From positions 1 through 64,000 of the IMG/VR virus record IMGVR_UViG_3300009593_000010: DNA of 64,000 nt, one strand, 5' to 3'. Shown in pieces: positions 52,601 through 60,685 of this stretch. The notes beneath the pieces were generated by a model. The model was given only the letters and a program-made list of their open reading frames with translations, ran no database searches and was not told the origin of the DNA. Source of the DNA: a virus. Numbering within the stretch: the first letter of the stretch is position 1; every line of letters starts with the position of its first letter. The translations under genes were made by a program, and so were the position numbers.

Positions 52601-53584
52601 GTGACAGGTTCTTTAACTGGTAATGCAACAACAGCGACAACACTTGCAACTTCAAGAAATATAAGTGGTGTAGCATTTGATGGTTCTGCAAATATTACTT
52701 TAGACACAGACGACATTGGTGAAGGTTCAAGTAACCTCTATCATACATCAGAAAGAGTTGCAGATGTTGTGGGTGCGATGGTTAGTTCAAATACCGAGAG
52801 CGGTATTTCTGTAACCTATGACGATTCAGATAATACATTAGACTTTAATGTTGCTGATCCAACAATTGCATTGACAGGAGATGTAACTGGTTCTGCAACA
52901 ATGACTGACTTAGGTAATGTTAGTATTTCCACTTCTCAAGCAGCTGATTCAGTTGATCTAGGTACTCATACAACAGGTAACTATGTTGACAATGTTACTG
53001 GTGGAACTGGTGTTACTGTAACAGGTAGTGCTGGTGAAGGATGGGAACCAGCAATTAGTATTGGACAGGCAGTTGCAACTTCAAGTAATGTGACTTTTGC
53101 AGATGTTGCTGCAACAGGAAATGTAACAATTACTGGTAATTTAACTGTTAATGGTTCTCAGACAACTGTTAACTCAAGTACCCTTTCAGTAACCGACCTA
53201 AATATAATCGTAGGAAAGGATGCATCTACATTGGCTGCAACTGATGGTGCTGGATTAACATTTGGTGCTCATGGTTCTGCACCTACATTTACTTGGGATA
53301 ATGGAAACGCTAGACTAAGTGCAAACAAACAGATTTATTCTTCTGGTGGATTTGTAGGTAATGTAACAGGTAATGCAAGTGGAACCGCTGCTACAGTAAC
53401 AGGTGCAGCTCAAACTGCAATTACAAGTGTAGGAACATTGACTGGACTAGCAGTAAGTGGTGCAGCTACAACCAGTTATACAACGATTGGTTCTAGTGCA
53501 AAAGCATTTAGAAATATCTACATGCATTCATCTGCACCGAGTGGGGGAGATGGGGCCGTAGGTGATCTCTGGATAACATATTAA
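49640..53584 (+). CDS. Large tail fibre with embedded cupredoxin-like domain, 1314 aa
   Basis: The head (ARYLADLLNASGELDSTGAV) is a fibre-attachment motif. At about 65-178 a separate beta domain shows a blue-copper-like ligand set: His110 in ANHPLRFS, then Cys164, His167 and Met170 in YYYCSAHSGMGG. From 180 on, at least six copies of a unit with VQDIVGAMFSSNTETGI and TYEDGDGTIDL alternate with DVTGSATMTDLGNTSI and NDLTVSG modules. The C-terminus contains the sequence FRNIYMHSSAPSGGDGAVGD, close to a common fibre-tip motif, and it ends in DLWITY. It is probably a long receptor-binding fibre. Confidence 0.8.
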   Translation: MATKARYLADLLNASGELDSTGAVESIQDNISTLFAAGSHTGIAFTYDDSNATFSAAVTQDAQSAGFYHKVTVTVSGGNYLMDGTANASVVLSPSVTYRFDLSDSSCANHPLRFSTTSDGTHNSGAEISAGYTTYSKTGTPGSAGAYTQVCFEQDQTNPLYYYCSAHSGMGGTALLGVHPNTDTITEGSTNQYHTSERVQDITGAQLATNGSHTGITATYDDAGDGAIDLALVTENVEDIVGAMFSSNTESGISVTYEDGDGTIDLDVNDPTISLTGDVTGSATMTNLGNTSIAATIAANSVAMGTDTTGNYVATVAGTTNEITVSGSGSETAAVTVSLPDDVTIGNDLTVTGEMGSATIATSGNAVIGGNLTVSGTTTTVSSSTVAITDNNMKVAKDNSANTTDFGVYGVYNDGSTRYAGINWDGSESDKFRLYHGTTTEPTTVVDPTATGWTKGTLIADLEGNSSTASALATARTIAVSGDVVGSASFDGSGNIDLSTVIQANSVALGTDTTGNYMTDLSAGEGIDITHTAAEGSTATITAEIATDSNKGVAQFNTTDFTVTSGEVAINAERIQDTAGAMFTGNTETGITATYQDGDGTVDLVVSGTLATIVSDGTEAVQDIAGAMFTSNTETGITATYDDSDGTIDLVVSGTLATIVSDGTEAVQDIAGAQLATNGSHTGITATYDDSNDGAIDLALVSENVQDIVGAMFSSNTETGIAATYEDGDGTIDLVVSGAAATIVSDFTEAVQDVVGAMVSSNTESGIGVTYEDGDGTLDFNVSDPTLSYTGDVTGSGTMTDLGNTSIALTIAATSVENSMLAGSIANSKLSNSSITVSDGSNSTATSLGGTITFAGTSNEVDVAESSGTITYGLPSDVTISNDLTVSGDLTVTGSTTQTGSIVSDSNFTGLTDANSGNSTDFGFYGKYVESSTTKYGGIFYDASTDNTFRLFSDTQTVPSTTVNTGATGYTAANLVVGTLTGNVTGNVTGSLTGNATTATTLATSRNISGVAFDGSANITLDTDDIGEGSSNLYHTSERVADVVGAMVSSNTESGISVTYDDSDNTLDFNVADPTIALTGDVTGSATMTDLGNVSISTSQAADSVDLGTHTTGNYVDNVTGGTGVTVTGSAGEGWEPAISIGQAVATSSNVTFADVAATGNVTITGNLTVNGSQTTVNSSTLSVTDLNIIVGKDASTLAATDGAGLTFGAHGSAPTFTWDNGNARLSANKQIYSSGGFVGNVTGNASGTAATVTGAAQTAITSVGTLTGLAVSGAATTSYTTIGSSAKAFRNIYMHSSAPSGGDGAVGDLWITY

Positions 53585-53615
53585 TTTATATAATGTATAG
53601 GAGTGGAGTGAGGAT

Positions 53616-55190
53616 ATGACTTCAAAGATAAAAACACCAAGTGGATGGGTCGATACCTATGGTATGCGTGTCAAGACGCCTGGTGGTTGGAATAAAGTAG
53701 TTGATGTAAAAAGAAAGACACCTACAGGATGGGTGTTTCAAACTGGTACTATACAGGTTACTCAACCTTATCAACAAACATATCAGCAAGGATATCAACA
53801 ACCATTTCAACAAGGATATCAACAACCTTACCAAGCACAAAATAGTAGACCTTCTAATTATGAACAAACAATTAATAGACCTTCAAGTTATGAGGTAACT
53901 ATTAATAGACCTTCTAGTTATGAGGTGACAATTAATAGACCTTCTAGTTATGAGGTGACAATTAATAGACCTAGTTCTTACGAACAAACTATACCTAGGC
54001 CTGGTTCTTATGAACAAACTATACCTAGACCTGCTAACTACGAACAAACTATACCTAGGCCTGGTTCTTATGAACAAACTATACCTAGACCCACAACCTA
54101 TCAGACACAAAATTATCGTCCACCTACTTATGAACAGACGATACCTAGACCCACAACCTATCAGACTCAAGGCACTAGACCAACATTCTATCAGACTCAA
54201 GGAACAAACTATCGTCCAGCATTCTATCAGACTCAAGGTCAGACCTTCTATCAGACTCAAGGTCAAACATTTTATCAGTCACAGGGTACTAACTATAGAC
54301 CAGCATTCTATCAAACACAGGGTACTAACTATAGACCAGCATTCTATCAGACTCAAGGACAAACATTCTACCAAACACAGGGTACTAACTATCGTCCTAC
54401 AGGTTATCAACAACAGGCTGGAAACTTCTTCTTCCAAATTGGTAAGGGTCAACCAGTCTATGTTCCGTTTTTACAAGTACCAGCAACAAGGCCAAGTATT
54501 TCTGGATTCTATCAAATACAGAATGCACAATTTTATCAGATTCAAAATTCAAGACCTACTGTTCAAGGGTTCTATCAGATTCAAAATGCAAGACCTACTG
54601 TTCAAGGGTTCTATCAAATTCAGAATGCTCAATTCTATCAGATTCAGAATGCTCAATTCTATCAGATTCAAAATTCAAGACCTACTGTACAGGGATTCTA
54701 CCAGATTCAAAATGCAAGACCTACATTCTATCAAATACAGAATTCAAGGCCTGCAAACTATGAAGTAACTATCAGTAGACCTCAGTATTATCAAACTCAG
54801 AATTCAAGGCCTGCAAACTATGAAGTAACTATTAACAGACCTACATCTTATGAGGTAACTATTAACAGACCTACATCTTATGAGGTCACAATTAACAGAC
54901 CGACTTCATATGAGGTAACTATTAATAGACCTACAAACTATGAACAAACAATTAATAGACCTACAAACTACGAACAAACAATTAATAGACCTACTAATTA
55001 TGAACAAACAATTAACAGACCGACTTCATATGAGGTAACTATTAACAGACCTACAACTTATCAGACACCTGCTACAAGACCTGCCACAAGACCTAGTACG
55101 AGACCAGCAACAAGACCTAGTACGAGACCTTCTACTAGACCAGTTGCAACATGGGATGGAGATATCAACAAACCTTGGCCTGCAGATTAG
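53616..55190 (+). CDS. Tyr/Gln/Arg/Pro repeat protein of the fibre cluster, 524 aa
   Basis: The first 40 residues carry three KTPxGW motifs. The rest is almost pure tandem repeat with Arg-Pro and Tyr at regular spacing: NRPSSYEVTI and PRPGSYEQTI decamers, TYQTQN and FYQTQG units, FYQIQNARPTVQG units, and again NRPTSYEVTI and NRPTNYEQTI decamers, ending with TRP-based triplets (ATRPSTRP). A single non-repeat insert (about 265-290) contains GNFFFQIGKGQPVYVPFLQV. Such a Tyr- and Gln-rich sequence is likely to be extended or phase-separating and could form an adhesive or flexible fibre. The GGAGTGAGGA site and its place after the large fibre support a virion role; it has no recognised family. Confidence 0.75.
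   Translation: MTSKIKTPSGWVDTYGMRVKTPGGWNKVVDVKRKTPTGWVFQTGTIQVTQPYQQTYQQGYQQPFQQGYQQPYQAQNSRPSNYEQTINRPSSYEVTINRPSSYEVTINRPSSYEVTINRPSSYEQTIPRPGSYEQTIPRPANYEQTIPRPGSYEQTIPRPTTYQTQNYRPPTYEQTIPRPTTYQTQGTRPTFYQTQGTNYRPAFYQTQGQTFYQTQGQTFYQSQGTNYRPAFYQTQGTNYRPAFYQTQGQTFYQTQGTNYRPTGYQQQAGNFFFQIGKGQPVYVPFLQVPATRPSISGFYQIQNAQFYQIQNSRPTVQGFYQIQNARPTVQGFYQIQNAQFYQIQNAQFYQIQNSRPTVQGFYQIQNARPTFYQIQNSRPANYEVTISRPQYYQTQNSRPANYEVTINRPTSYEVTINRPTSYEVTINRPTSYEVTINRPTNYEQTINRPTNYEQTINRPTNYEQTINRPTSYEVTINRPTTYQTPATRPATRPSTRPATRPSTRPSTRPVATWDGDINKPWPAD
53835..55095 (+). repeat. Tandem DNA repeats inside the Tyr/Arg/Pro repeat gene
   Basis: Runs of 30-bp units (for example TAGACCTTCTAGTTATGAGG) recur at 53850-54000 and again at 54780-55050, with 33-39 bp units between. 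Some neighbouring copies are identical at the DNA level, which suggests recent expansion or contraction by slippage or recombination. Confidence 0.8.
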
Positions 55191-55201
55191 TGATTTGAGA
55201 A

Positions 55202-55221
55202 CTCTATATACTAATATAGAG
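55202..55221 (+). terminator. Hairpin after the fibre cluster, possible terminator
   Basis: CTCTATAT and ATATAGAG with a four-base loop form a perfect 8-bp stem, followed by an AT-rich stretch (AATTAACTTTATT). The GC content is low, so termination strength is uncertain. Confidence 0.45.
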
Positions 55222-55247
55222 AATTAACTTTATTATGGAGATATATT

Positions 55248-55871
55248 ATGTTATTAGTATACGATAACGACAACCAATTACATTTAATCAACAGTACAGG
55301 ATTACGATGGAATTATGAGCGTGCAGACAAACCAGACTTAGGTTTCGATTACGATTACCTATTTTATAACCCAACCGAAGATGAAACTTTTGAAATTCAA
55401 GGAAATGTATTTCCATTGAGTCAAGAGCAAATTGATAGTATTGAAGAATATATTAATCTTGCAGAACCACCAGACATCTGTAATCTACAAAATCAATTTA
55501 CAGATGATTTAAAACATCATATTTTTGAACAGTTTGAAAATGGATTCTTTGGTGACTTGGGATATAATGGATGGGGTGATCTTCTTATCACTGCGAGAGA
55601 GGGCTCTAACGACCCATATCGTGCAGAGGCAAGACGATGTTTAGAGTTTAGGGACTTTGTTATGCAATCTTATTATAGATTAAGAGAAGAGATTCTTGCA
55701 TCTGAGGATGCAGACTTACTGCCATTTGAGGATTACATAGGTAAACTACCTATAGTTCCACAGTCAGATTGGTTCTCAAGAGGTGATAGACCTATCGCAG
55801 AACGACTTCAACTACTTGCCGATAGTGATACTTTAGATATCAATGGTGGGGAAGATAGTAGGAGATTCTAA
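55248..55871 (+). CDS. Hypothetical protein, 207 aa
   Basis: An acidic protein without recognised domains; it has YDNDNQLHLINSTGLRWNYE at the start, and a helical second half with Cys-containing DICNLQNQF. Position directly after the fibres and the GGAG site before the ATG would fit a fibre-assembly (chaperone) protein, but I see no sequence support for that. The next gene starts three bases after the stop. Confidence 0.6.
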   Translation: MLLVYDNDNQLHLINSTGLRWNYERADKPDLGFDYDYLFYNPTEDETFEIQGNVFPLSQEQIDSIEEYINLAEPPDICNLQNQFTDDLKHHIFEQFENGFFGDLGYNGWGDLLITAREGSNDPYRAEARRCLEFRDFVMQSYYRLREEILASEDADLLPFEDYIGKLPIVPQSDWFSRGDRPIAERLQLLADSDTLDINGGEDSRRF

Positions 55872-55874
55872 ATA

Positions 55875-56789
55875 ATGGATATCCATTCATGGATGGACGA
55901 CCCTTTAGACATCGTATATCTTGACAAATCAAAACCATTAGACGAGTTACCCCACAAACAAGCTTGGGTAATCGACAATTTTCTAACTCCAGCAGAGTTC
56001 GCTGCGTGGACGGAGTGGAGAATAGTTCATTCAGACTACAAACTTTCAAATAGAGTTATGCGTGAAGGGGAGATGCAACATCTCTACTTTGGTCAGTCTT
56101 GTTATTTTGCTTATGACCAATTCTTTGAGAGACCAGATGAGGGGTTTCATGAGAGTGTCGAACAAGGAACTAAGGGACAACTTGCAAAGAGACATTGGAG
56201 AAGGATTCAACCAGACTGGAAAAAAAGAGTAATCTCAAGGCCAAATGTTGGACATTGCCACCCAATGTTAGATACTTTTGGTTGGAAACTACAACAACAG
56301 TTTAGATTTGATTGGGTAAGATTCCAGTATTGTGGATTCAATGGTCAGATAACAGGACAAGATGGAACAGTCCATGAGGATACACACAAAGATGGTAGGA
56401 GTGAAAACAACCTTACATTCTTATTCTATGATCAAGAACACTGGGAAGATGACTGGGGTGGAGATTTAATATTTTTTAATTCCGAGTTTCATAATCCAGA
56501 ATTGGGTATAGGAATACCAGAAAACGAGAAGGATTATGAGATAGGACGGATAAAATATAAACCTAATCGTCTTATAGTAGTAAATGGTATGATATCTCAT
56601 AGACATCCAGGCCCTGCAATACCATACGATAAACCAAACTTTCCCTTTAGAACAAGTATGGTCATGAGGGGTGATGAAATTAAACTATGGAAAAGGGGTC
56701 TATATAAACATATAGAATATGATAATGGTAAGTGGGAAACCCTACCAACCCTAAAGGAAGAGTATAAACTATGGACAGAAGAACAGTAA
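55875..56789 (+). CDS. 2OG-Fe(II) oxygenase
   Basis: The 304-residue enzyme has the iron triad as HED (His167, Asp169 in GTVHEDTHKDG) and His242 or His244 in NGMISHRHPGP, with Arg259 (FPFRTSMVM) for 2-oxoglutarate. LTFLFYDQ and DWGGDLIFF are the usual strands between them. This is a prolyl-hydroxylase-like (PKHD) oxygenase; the substrate is unknown. It lies in a block with a second oxygenase, a nucleotide-activating fusion and a DUF6065-like protein. Its 3' end overlaps the next gene by 19 bases. Confidence 0.85.
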   Translation: MDIHSWMDDPLDIVYLDKSKPLDELPHKQAWVIDNFLTPAEFAAWTEWRIVHSDYKLSNRVMREGEMQHLYFGQSCYFAYDQFFERPDEGFHESVEQGTKGQLAKRHWRRIQPDWKKRVISRPNVGHCHPMLDTFGWKLQQQFRFDWVRFQYCGFNGQITGQDGTVHEDTHKDGRSENNLTFLFYDQEHWEDDWGGDLIFFNSEFHNPELGIGIPENEKDYEIGRIKYKPNRLIVVNGMISHRHPGPAIPYDKPNFPFRTSMVMRGDEIKLWKRGLYKHIEYDNGKWETLPTLKEEYKLWTEEQ

Positions 56790-57574
56790 TATTAGTCATG
56801 GGATTGCCTGGCTCAGGTAAAACAACCATGTCTGAACAACTAAAGTACCACCTTGATGCAGAACATTTTGAAGCAGATGTGGTTAGAAAGGTCGAAGATG
56901 ACTGGGACTTTAGTGAAAAAGGAAGAATGAAGCAGGTAACTAGAATGAAGAAACTTGCTAAACAGAGTGAAAGTAATTATGTAATATGTGATTTTGTGTG
57001 TCCTTATGTTGAAGGAAGGAAGATTTTAAAACCAGATTACATTGTATTCATGGATACTATTGAGAAAGGAAGGTGGAAGGATACTAATAAACTGTTCCAG
57101 AGACCTAGTAAATCAGAGGTAGATTACATTGTAGAGGACTTTAATGCAGAGTTACATGCAGAAATTATATCCAGAAGTATACTTGCAGACCAGAAATTCT
57201 TTGATGAGAGAGAACCAACAGTACAAATGTTAGGTAGATTTCAACCATTTCATGATGGTCATCTTGAGTTGTTTAAAAGAGCAATCGAGAAAACTGGACA
57301 AGTAAGTATCATGGTGAGGGAAATGCATAGAGCTCAATCAGACCCTTTTGACTTTAAAACAGTCAAACAGAACATAAAAATGTTCTTATTGGGTGATGGG
57401 TACGAAGAAAACAAAGATTATATTATACAGAAAGTGCCAAATATAGTTAACATAACCTACGGAAGAAGAGTAGGGTATGATATAGAAGAAGAAAAATTTA
57501 ATCAAGAGATAGAGGAAGTAAGTTCTACAGAACTGAGAAGACAACTTGGAGTCACGAAGGAAAAGTTTATATAA
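56771..57574 (+). CDS. Fusion of P-loop kinase (APS-kinase-like) and nucleotidyltransferase
   Basis: Residues 5-140 are a P-loop kinase: GLPGSGKTT at 11-19, with ADVVRK and ICDFVCP, like adenylylsulfate (APS) kinase. Residues 150-260 are a HIGH-type nucleotidyltransferase: GRFQPFHDGHLELFKRA with HDGH at 161-164 and SSTELRRQL near 250, as in NMN and cytidylyl transferases. NadR has the same two activities in the opposite order. The kinase could phosphorylate a nucleoside or sulfate ester and the transferase could load a nucleotide. The start overlaps the oxygenase gene. The substrate is unknown. Confidence 0.82.
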   Translation: MDRRTVILVMGLPGSGKTTMSEQLKYHLDAEHFEADVVRKVEDDWDFSEKGRMKQVTRMKKLAKQSESNYVICDFVCPYVEGRKILKPDYIVFMDTIEKGRWKDTNKLFQRPSKSEVDYIVEDFNAELHAEIISRSILADQKFFDEREPTVQMLGRFQPFHDGHLELFKRAIEKTGQVSIMVREMHRAQSDPFDFKTVKQNIKMFLLGDGYEENKDYIIQKVPNIVNITYGRRVGYDIEEEKFNQEIEEVSSTELRRQLGVTKEKFI

Positions 57575-57800
57575 GGCTATTACTTACAGAATTTTATCTG
57601 TAATTGCAACTGGATGTATAAGTTATGCTATAACTGGTTCAGTTCAAGTGGCTGGTGCCATAATGTATTTTGATACTATAATAAAACTCTTCTTATTTTA
57701 CTTTCACGAAAGAGCATGGGAACAAGGTATTGCCAAGAAAAGTAAAAACCCTAAAGGGCAAGAATGGAGAAAGGGAACTCTCTGGGATAAAGATTTATGA
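57546..57800 (+). CDS. DUF2061 membrane protein
   Basis: The sequence SLYKAITYRILSVIATGCISYAITGS, with two membrane helices at about 12-29 and 37-53 and the FYFHERAWE turn, is the DUF2061 pattern. No ATG exists upstream of the membrane helices, so the TTG at 57546, overlapping the fusion gene by 29 bases, is chosen. DUF2061 proteins are often seen near APS kinase genes in bacteria, as far as I recall, so the pairing with the kinase fusion here is notable. The function is unknown. Confidence 0.78.
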   Translation: MESRRKSLYKAITYRILSVIATGCISYAITGSVQVAGAIMYFDTIIKLFLFYFHERAWEQGIAKKSKNPKGQEWRKGTLWDKDL

Positions 57801-58768
57801 CTACAGAAAATAAGTGTCCAGTTGAACACAAGGTAAATAAAATAAAGTTTCGCACAGCAGACGAAGATGCCTATCGTGATGGAGTCTTTCAACCAGTTCC
57901 AGCATCCAAAGCAAAACCAGAGTGGTATAATAATTTAAGAATCTATAGAGATAACAGTGATAAAAGCTTTGGTAACATGTCTGCAAAGGCATGTCCATCT
58001 ATACATGATTGGTTTCAGAGTGGTTATATCATTAGAACAAACAAGACTATTTTAGTATTACAAGAGTTTGGCCCTCAGATTCTTGAACGAATGCATGAAG
58101 ATGAACTCGCAGAGAAGGCTAGACAGGGTGAAAAAGCAGATCAAAGGGGTTGTGCATTTGTATTAAAGGATGATATCAACACCTTTGAAGAAGCAGAAAA
58201 ATTAAAAGAAAGGTTCTTTGAAACAAAGGAGTTGACACCAAACGATAACTACGATGATTCAGAGATACATCTTCATATTAAGATAGATGCAAGATATAAT
58301 ATCACTGGTGGACATAATGGTGGTCAGTTGTTAGGTTCTCATATGGAAGATAAGATGTCCATTAAGTTTAGAACGCCGTGGACTGTATCAACACCAGAAG
58401 GATACTCTTGTTATTGGTTAGACCCATTCATGCATTATAACCCATATTTCATGACATGGCAAGGGATAATGGATACTGATAAGTGGAATCAAGTTGATAC
58501 TAACTGCATTACTATACTATATCCTAAAATAAAAGGCAACTTTATTATACCAAAAGGAACTCCAATTGTCCAGATAGTTCCTTTCCGAAGGGAACATTGG
58601 GAACATGAACTTGTTTTTGAAGAAGATGGTGTGTTAGATTATATGGACGATCCCATGATAAAAGCAATGGACAGAAGAACCAGATCAAATGAACAAATCA
58701 TTGGTACTGGAGATAACAAAGTAAACCTATATCGAAAGGAGGCTTGGACGCCCAAGAAATTTAAATAA
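57797..58768 (+). CDS. DUF6065-like protein, 323 aa
   Basis: The order PASKAKPEWYNNL, ACPSIHDWFQSGYII, FRTPWTVSTPEGYSCYW, and IIPKGTPIVQIVPFRREHW is close to the DUF6065 pattern as I recall it, a probable beta-jellyroll family of unknown function often found with oxygenases. His residues in IHLHIKID and EHWEHE could bind metal. It overlaps the DUF2061 gene by four bases and the next oxygenase by one base, so the block is one operon. Confidence 0.65.
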   Translation: MTTENKCPVEHKVNKIKFRTADEDAYRDGVFQPVPASKAKPEWYNNLRIYRDNSDKSFGNMSAKACPSIHDWFQSGYIIRTNKTILVLQEFGPQILERMHEDELAEKARQGEKADQRGCAFVLKDDINTFEEAEKLKERFFETKELTPNDNYDDSEIHLHIKIDARYNITGGHNGGQLLGSHMEDKMSIKFRTPWTVSTPEGYSCYWLDPFMHYNPYFMTWQGIMDTDKWNQVDTNCITILYPKIKGNFIIPKGTPIVQIVPFRREHWEHELVFEEDGVLDYMDDPMIKAMDRRTRSNEQIIGTGDNKVNLYRKEAWTPKKFK

Positions 58769-59514
58769 TGTATCATCCCCTATTTCCAACAAACTGTTTC
58801 ACCTTTGATATGTGTGGAGACGACCCAGAAACACAAATTAATGAAGATGGTTTTGCAAACCTATCTAAAGAAATTTATAGAATGAGAAAGAAAGACCCTA
58901 TTGGTCGTGCAAGATCAAATGCAGATAGTGGGTGGCAGTCCAATGATGGTATAAAAGAAAATCCACTCTTTCAAGGAATGGTTAATCGAATAGGTAGATT
59001 CTTTGAGAGGGAGATATTTCCTTTTCATGGTGATGTGGATCACCACCTAAAAGTATTGCATGGAAATTATTGGGCAAACATTAATAACATTGGTGGGTAT
59101 AACAATACACATACACATCCAGGCTGTTGGTATTCTGGTGTTATCTATATTGATCTACCATCTAATATGAAAGGTGGTAATTTACAGTTAATAGATGGTG
59201 TTGCAAAACATTATAGTATGTTTCCTACCATGTCAAACAGATCAATGGCTTGGCAAAACTTTGAACCGAAGGTTGGTAAGTTAATATTATTTCCTTCAAC
59301 AACTTTACACTTTGTAGAACCTAATCAAACGGATGGAGATAGAATCTCAATTGCATTTAACAACTCCTTTACTGAAAGAAGAATCAATATGGAGAACCAA
59401 GATGACATGCCGTTTGGTATAGTAAATAGTCATAATGAGGATTTAGGATTCTATGATCATGGTACTCCATCCTATGAAGTAGACTCTGATGGAAATCTTC
59501 ACTTTCCTAAATAG
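58768..59514 (+). CDS. 2OG-Fe(II) oxygenase, TIGR02466-like
   Basis: The 248-residue enzyme has the family pattern NYWANINNIGGYNNTHTHPG (His115/His117), WYSGVIYIDLPS, LILFPSTTLHFVEPN (His181) and RISIAFN (Arg192), giving the iron and 2-oxoglutarate ligands. It resembles the broken oxygenase at 5388-6334 and is intact. The N-terminus (SGWQSND) also fits the family. The substrate may be a host or phage protein or a small molecule. It is the last gene before a 53-bp gap. Confidence 0.85.
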   Translation: MYHPLFPTNCFTFDMCGDDPETQINEDGFANLSKEIYRMRKKDPIGRARSNADSGWQSNDGIKENPLFQGMVNRIGRFFEREIFPFHGDVDHHLKVLHGNYWANINNIGGYNNTHTHPGCWYSGVIYIDLPSNMKGGNLQLIDGVAKHYSMFPTMSNRSMAWQNFEPKVGKLILFPSTTLHFVEPNQTDGDRISIAFNNSFTERRINMENQDDMPFGIVNSHNEDLGFYDHGTPSYEVDSDGNLHFPK

Positions 59515-59567
59515 TAGGATAGAGTGTCTTTCTGATACTCTTTCTCTGAAAATAATAGGATAGCAGT

Positions 59568-59819
59568 ATGGAACTGGAGATGACACATATAATTTGGAAC
59601 TTTTTATTGACGATTGGGGCTGCAGGCGTTGGTTGGTGGGTAATCAATCAGGCAAACGAACTTAAAAGAATCGAAATTCTACTAAACAGAACCAGAGAAG
59701 AAGTTGCAAGAGACTACATCCAGAAGGATGATTTAGAAAGAGCAATGAGACCAATAGTAGAATCTATCGAAAAAATTGACTCTAAATTAGACGATTTTCT
59801 AATCTCAAATCAAAAATAA
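59568..59819 (+). CDS. Membrane-anchored coiled-coil protein, 83 aa
   Basis: One membrane helix at about 7-26 (IIWNFLLTIGAAGVGWWVI) is followed by a 50-residue charged coiled coil (ELKRIEILLNRTREEVARDY and on). This layout is seen in small phage holin-associated and spanin-like inner-membrane proteins; the lipoprotein at 23384 is a possible but distant partner. An alternative start at 59580 has no well-spaced ribosome binding site. Function unproven. Confidence 0.6.
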   Translation: MELEMTHIIWNFLLTIGAAGVGWWVINQANELKRIEILLNRTREEVARDYIQKDDLERAMRPIVESIEKIDSKLDDFLISNQK

Positions 59820-59827
59820 CCTAAATA
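59820..59827 (+). promoter_or_regulatory. Possible late-promoter variant (CCTAAATACT) for the neck genes
   Basis: CCTAAATA followed by CT lies 38 bp before gp13. Predicted +1 near 59833. The first two bases differ from consensus, as at 25585. Confidence 0.45.
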
Positions 59828-59865
59828 CTGTTAGACGATTATAAATTCTAACAGGGTAATATGTT

Positions 59866-60681
59866 ATGGCATCTCCAAACTCAACGGCGACACTAAAAGA
59901 ATATGCACTACGAAGACTGGGTAAACCAGTTATAGAGATTAATGTCGATGATGACCAGATTGATGATATCATTGACGATGCATTACAATACTATAAAGAG
60001 TACCACTACGATGGTACAATAAGAACCTATCTTAAACATCAAATCAATGATAATGATTTGGTTAATCAAAAGACAGATGCCTCTATGGCACAGTCTACTA
60101 CTGGAACACATATATCAAACTCTATGACCTATAAAGAGGGTCAAGGGTATATTGTTCTTCCAGAATCAGTAATGTCAGTATTAAGAATCTTCCCATTCAC
60201 TGATAAATCTGGAATGAATATGTTTGATATGAGATATCAATTGAGGTTAAACGATCTTTATGATTTATCTCACACATCAATTCTTCAATATGAGATGGTA
60301 CAAAACCAAGTGCAACTATTGGATGAATTGTTGGTAGGTGAAGTACCTATTAGATTTAACAAAGCACAAAACAGGTTATACCTAGATATGGACTGGACAA
60401 ATGCTGTCACAGCAAGTGATTGGGTTATTATTGATTGCTATCGTGCAATTAATCCTACCCAGTTTACCGATGTCTTTAATGATGTCTGGTTAAAAAAATA
60501 TGTGACTGCAAGGATCAAAGAACAATGGGGTGCAAATATGTCCAAGTTCGAGGGAATCCAATTACCAGGCGGTGTGACAATGAATGGACGACAAATATTA
60601 GAAGATGCAAAAGAAGAAATTGTGAAACTTGAGGAAGAGAGTACATTACAACAGACTGAGAATGCCATCTTCATAGGATAA
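59866..60681 (+). CDS. gp13: gp13, neck protein
   Basis: gp13 with gp14 closes the head portal and joins head to tail. The 271-residue protein shows the family start (TLKEYALRRLGKPVIEINVDDDQIDDIIDDALQY split over two helices), then GYIVLPESVMSVLRIFP, DMRYQLRLNDLYDL, and DVWLKKYVTARIKEQWGAN. Length is near T4 gp13 (309 aa). gp14 follows after four bases. Confidence 0.9.
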   Translation: MASPNSTATLKEYALRRLGKPVIEINVDDDQIDDIIDDALQYYKEYHYDGTIRTYLKHQINDNDLVNQKTDASMAQSTTGTHISNSMTYKEGQGYIVLPESVMSVLRIFPFTDKSGMNMFDMRYQLRLNDLYDLSHTSILQYEMVQNQVQLLDELLVGEVPIRFNKAQNRLYLDMDWTNAVTASDWVIIDCYRAINPTQFTDVFNDVWLKKYVTARIKEQWGANMSKFEGIQLPGGVTMNGRQILEDAKEEIVKLEEESTLQQTENAIFIG

Positions 60682-60685
60682 TAAC

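Noticed and set aside
54010-54768. A 252-codon open frame in another phase of the repeat gene
   Set aside because: Tandem repeats without stops in one phase often leave other phases open; this one is a by-product of the DNA repeats and has a composition of Lys, Ile and Arg unlike the genome's proteins.
53835-55095. Regular 30-bp repeats that could suggest a CRISPR array
   Set aside because: The units follow each other without unique spacers, keep one coding frame and encode a decapeptide repeat.
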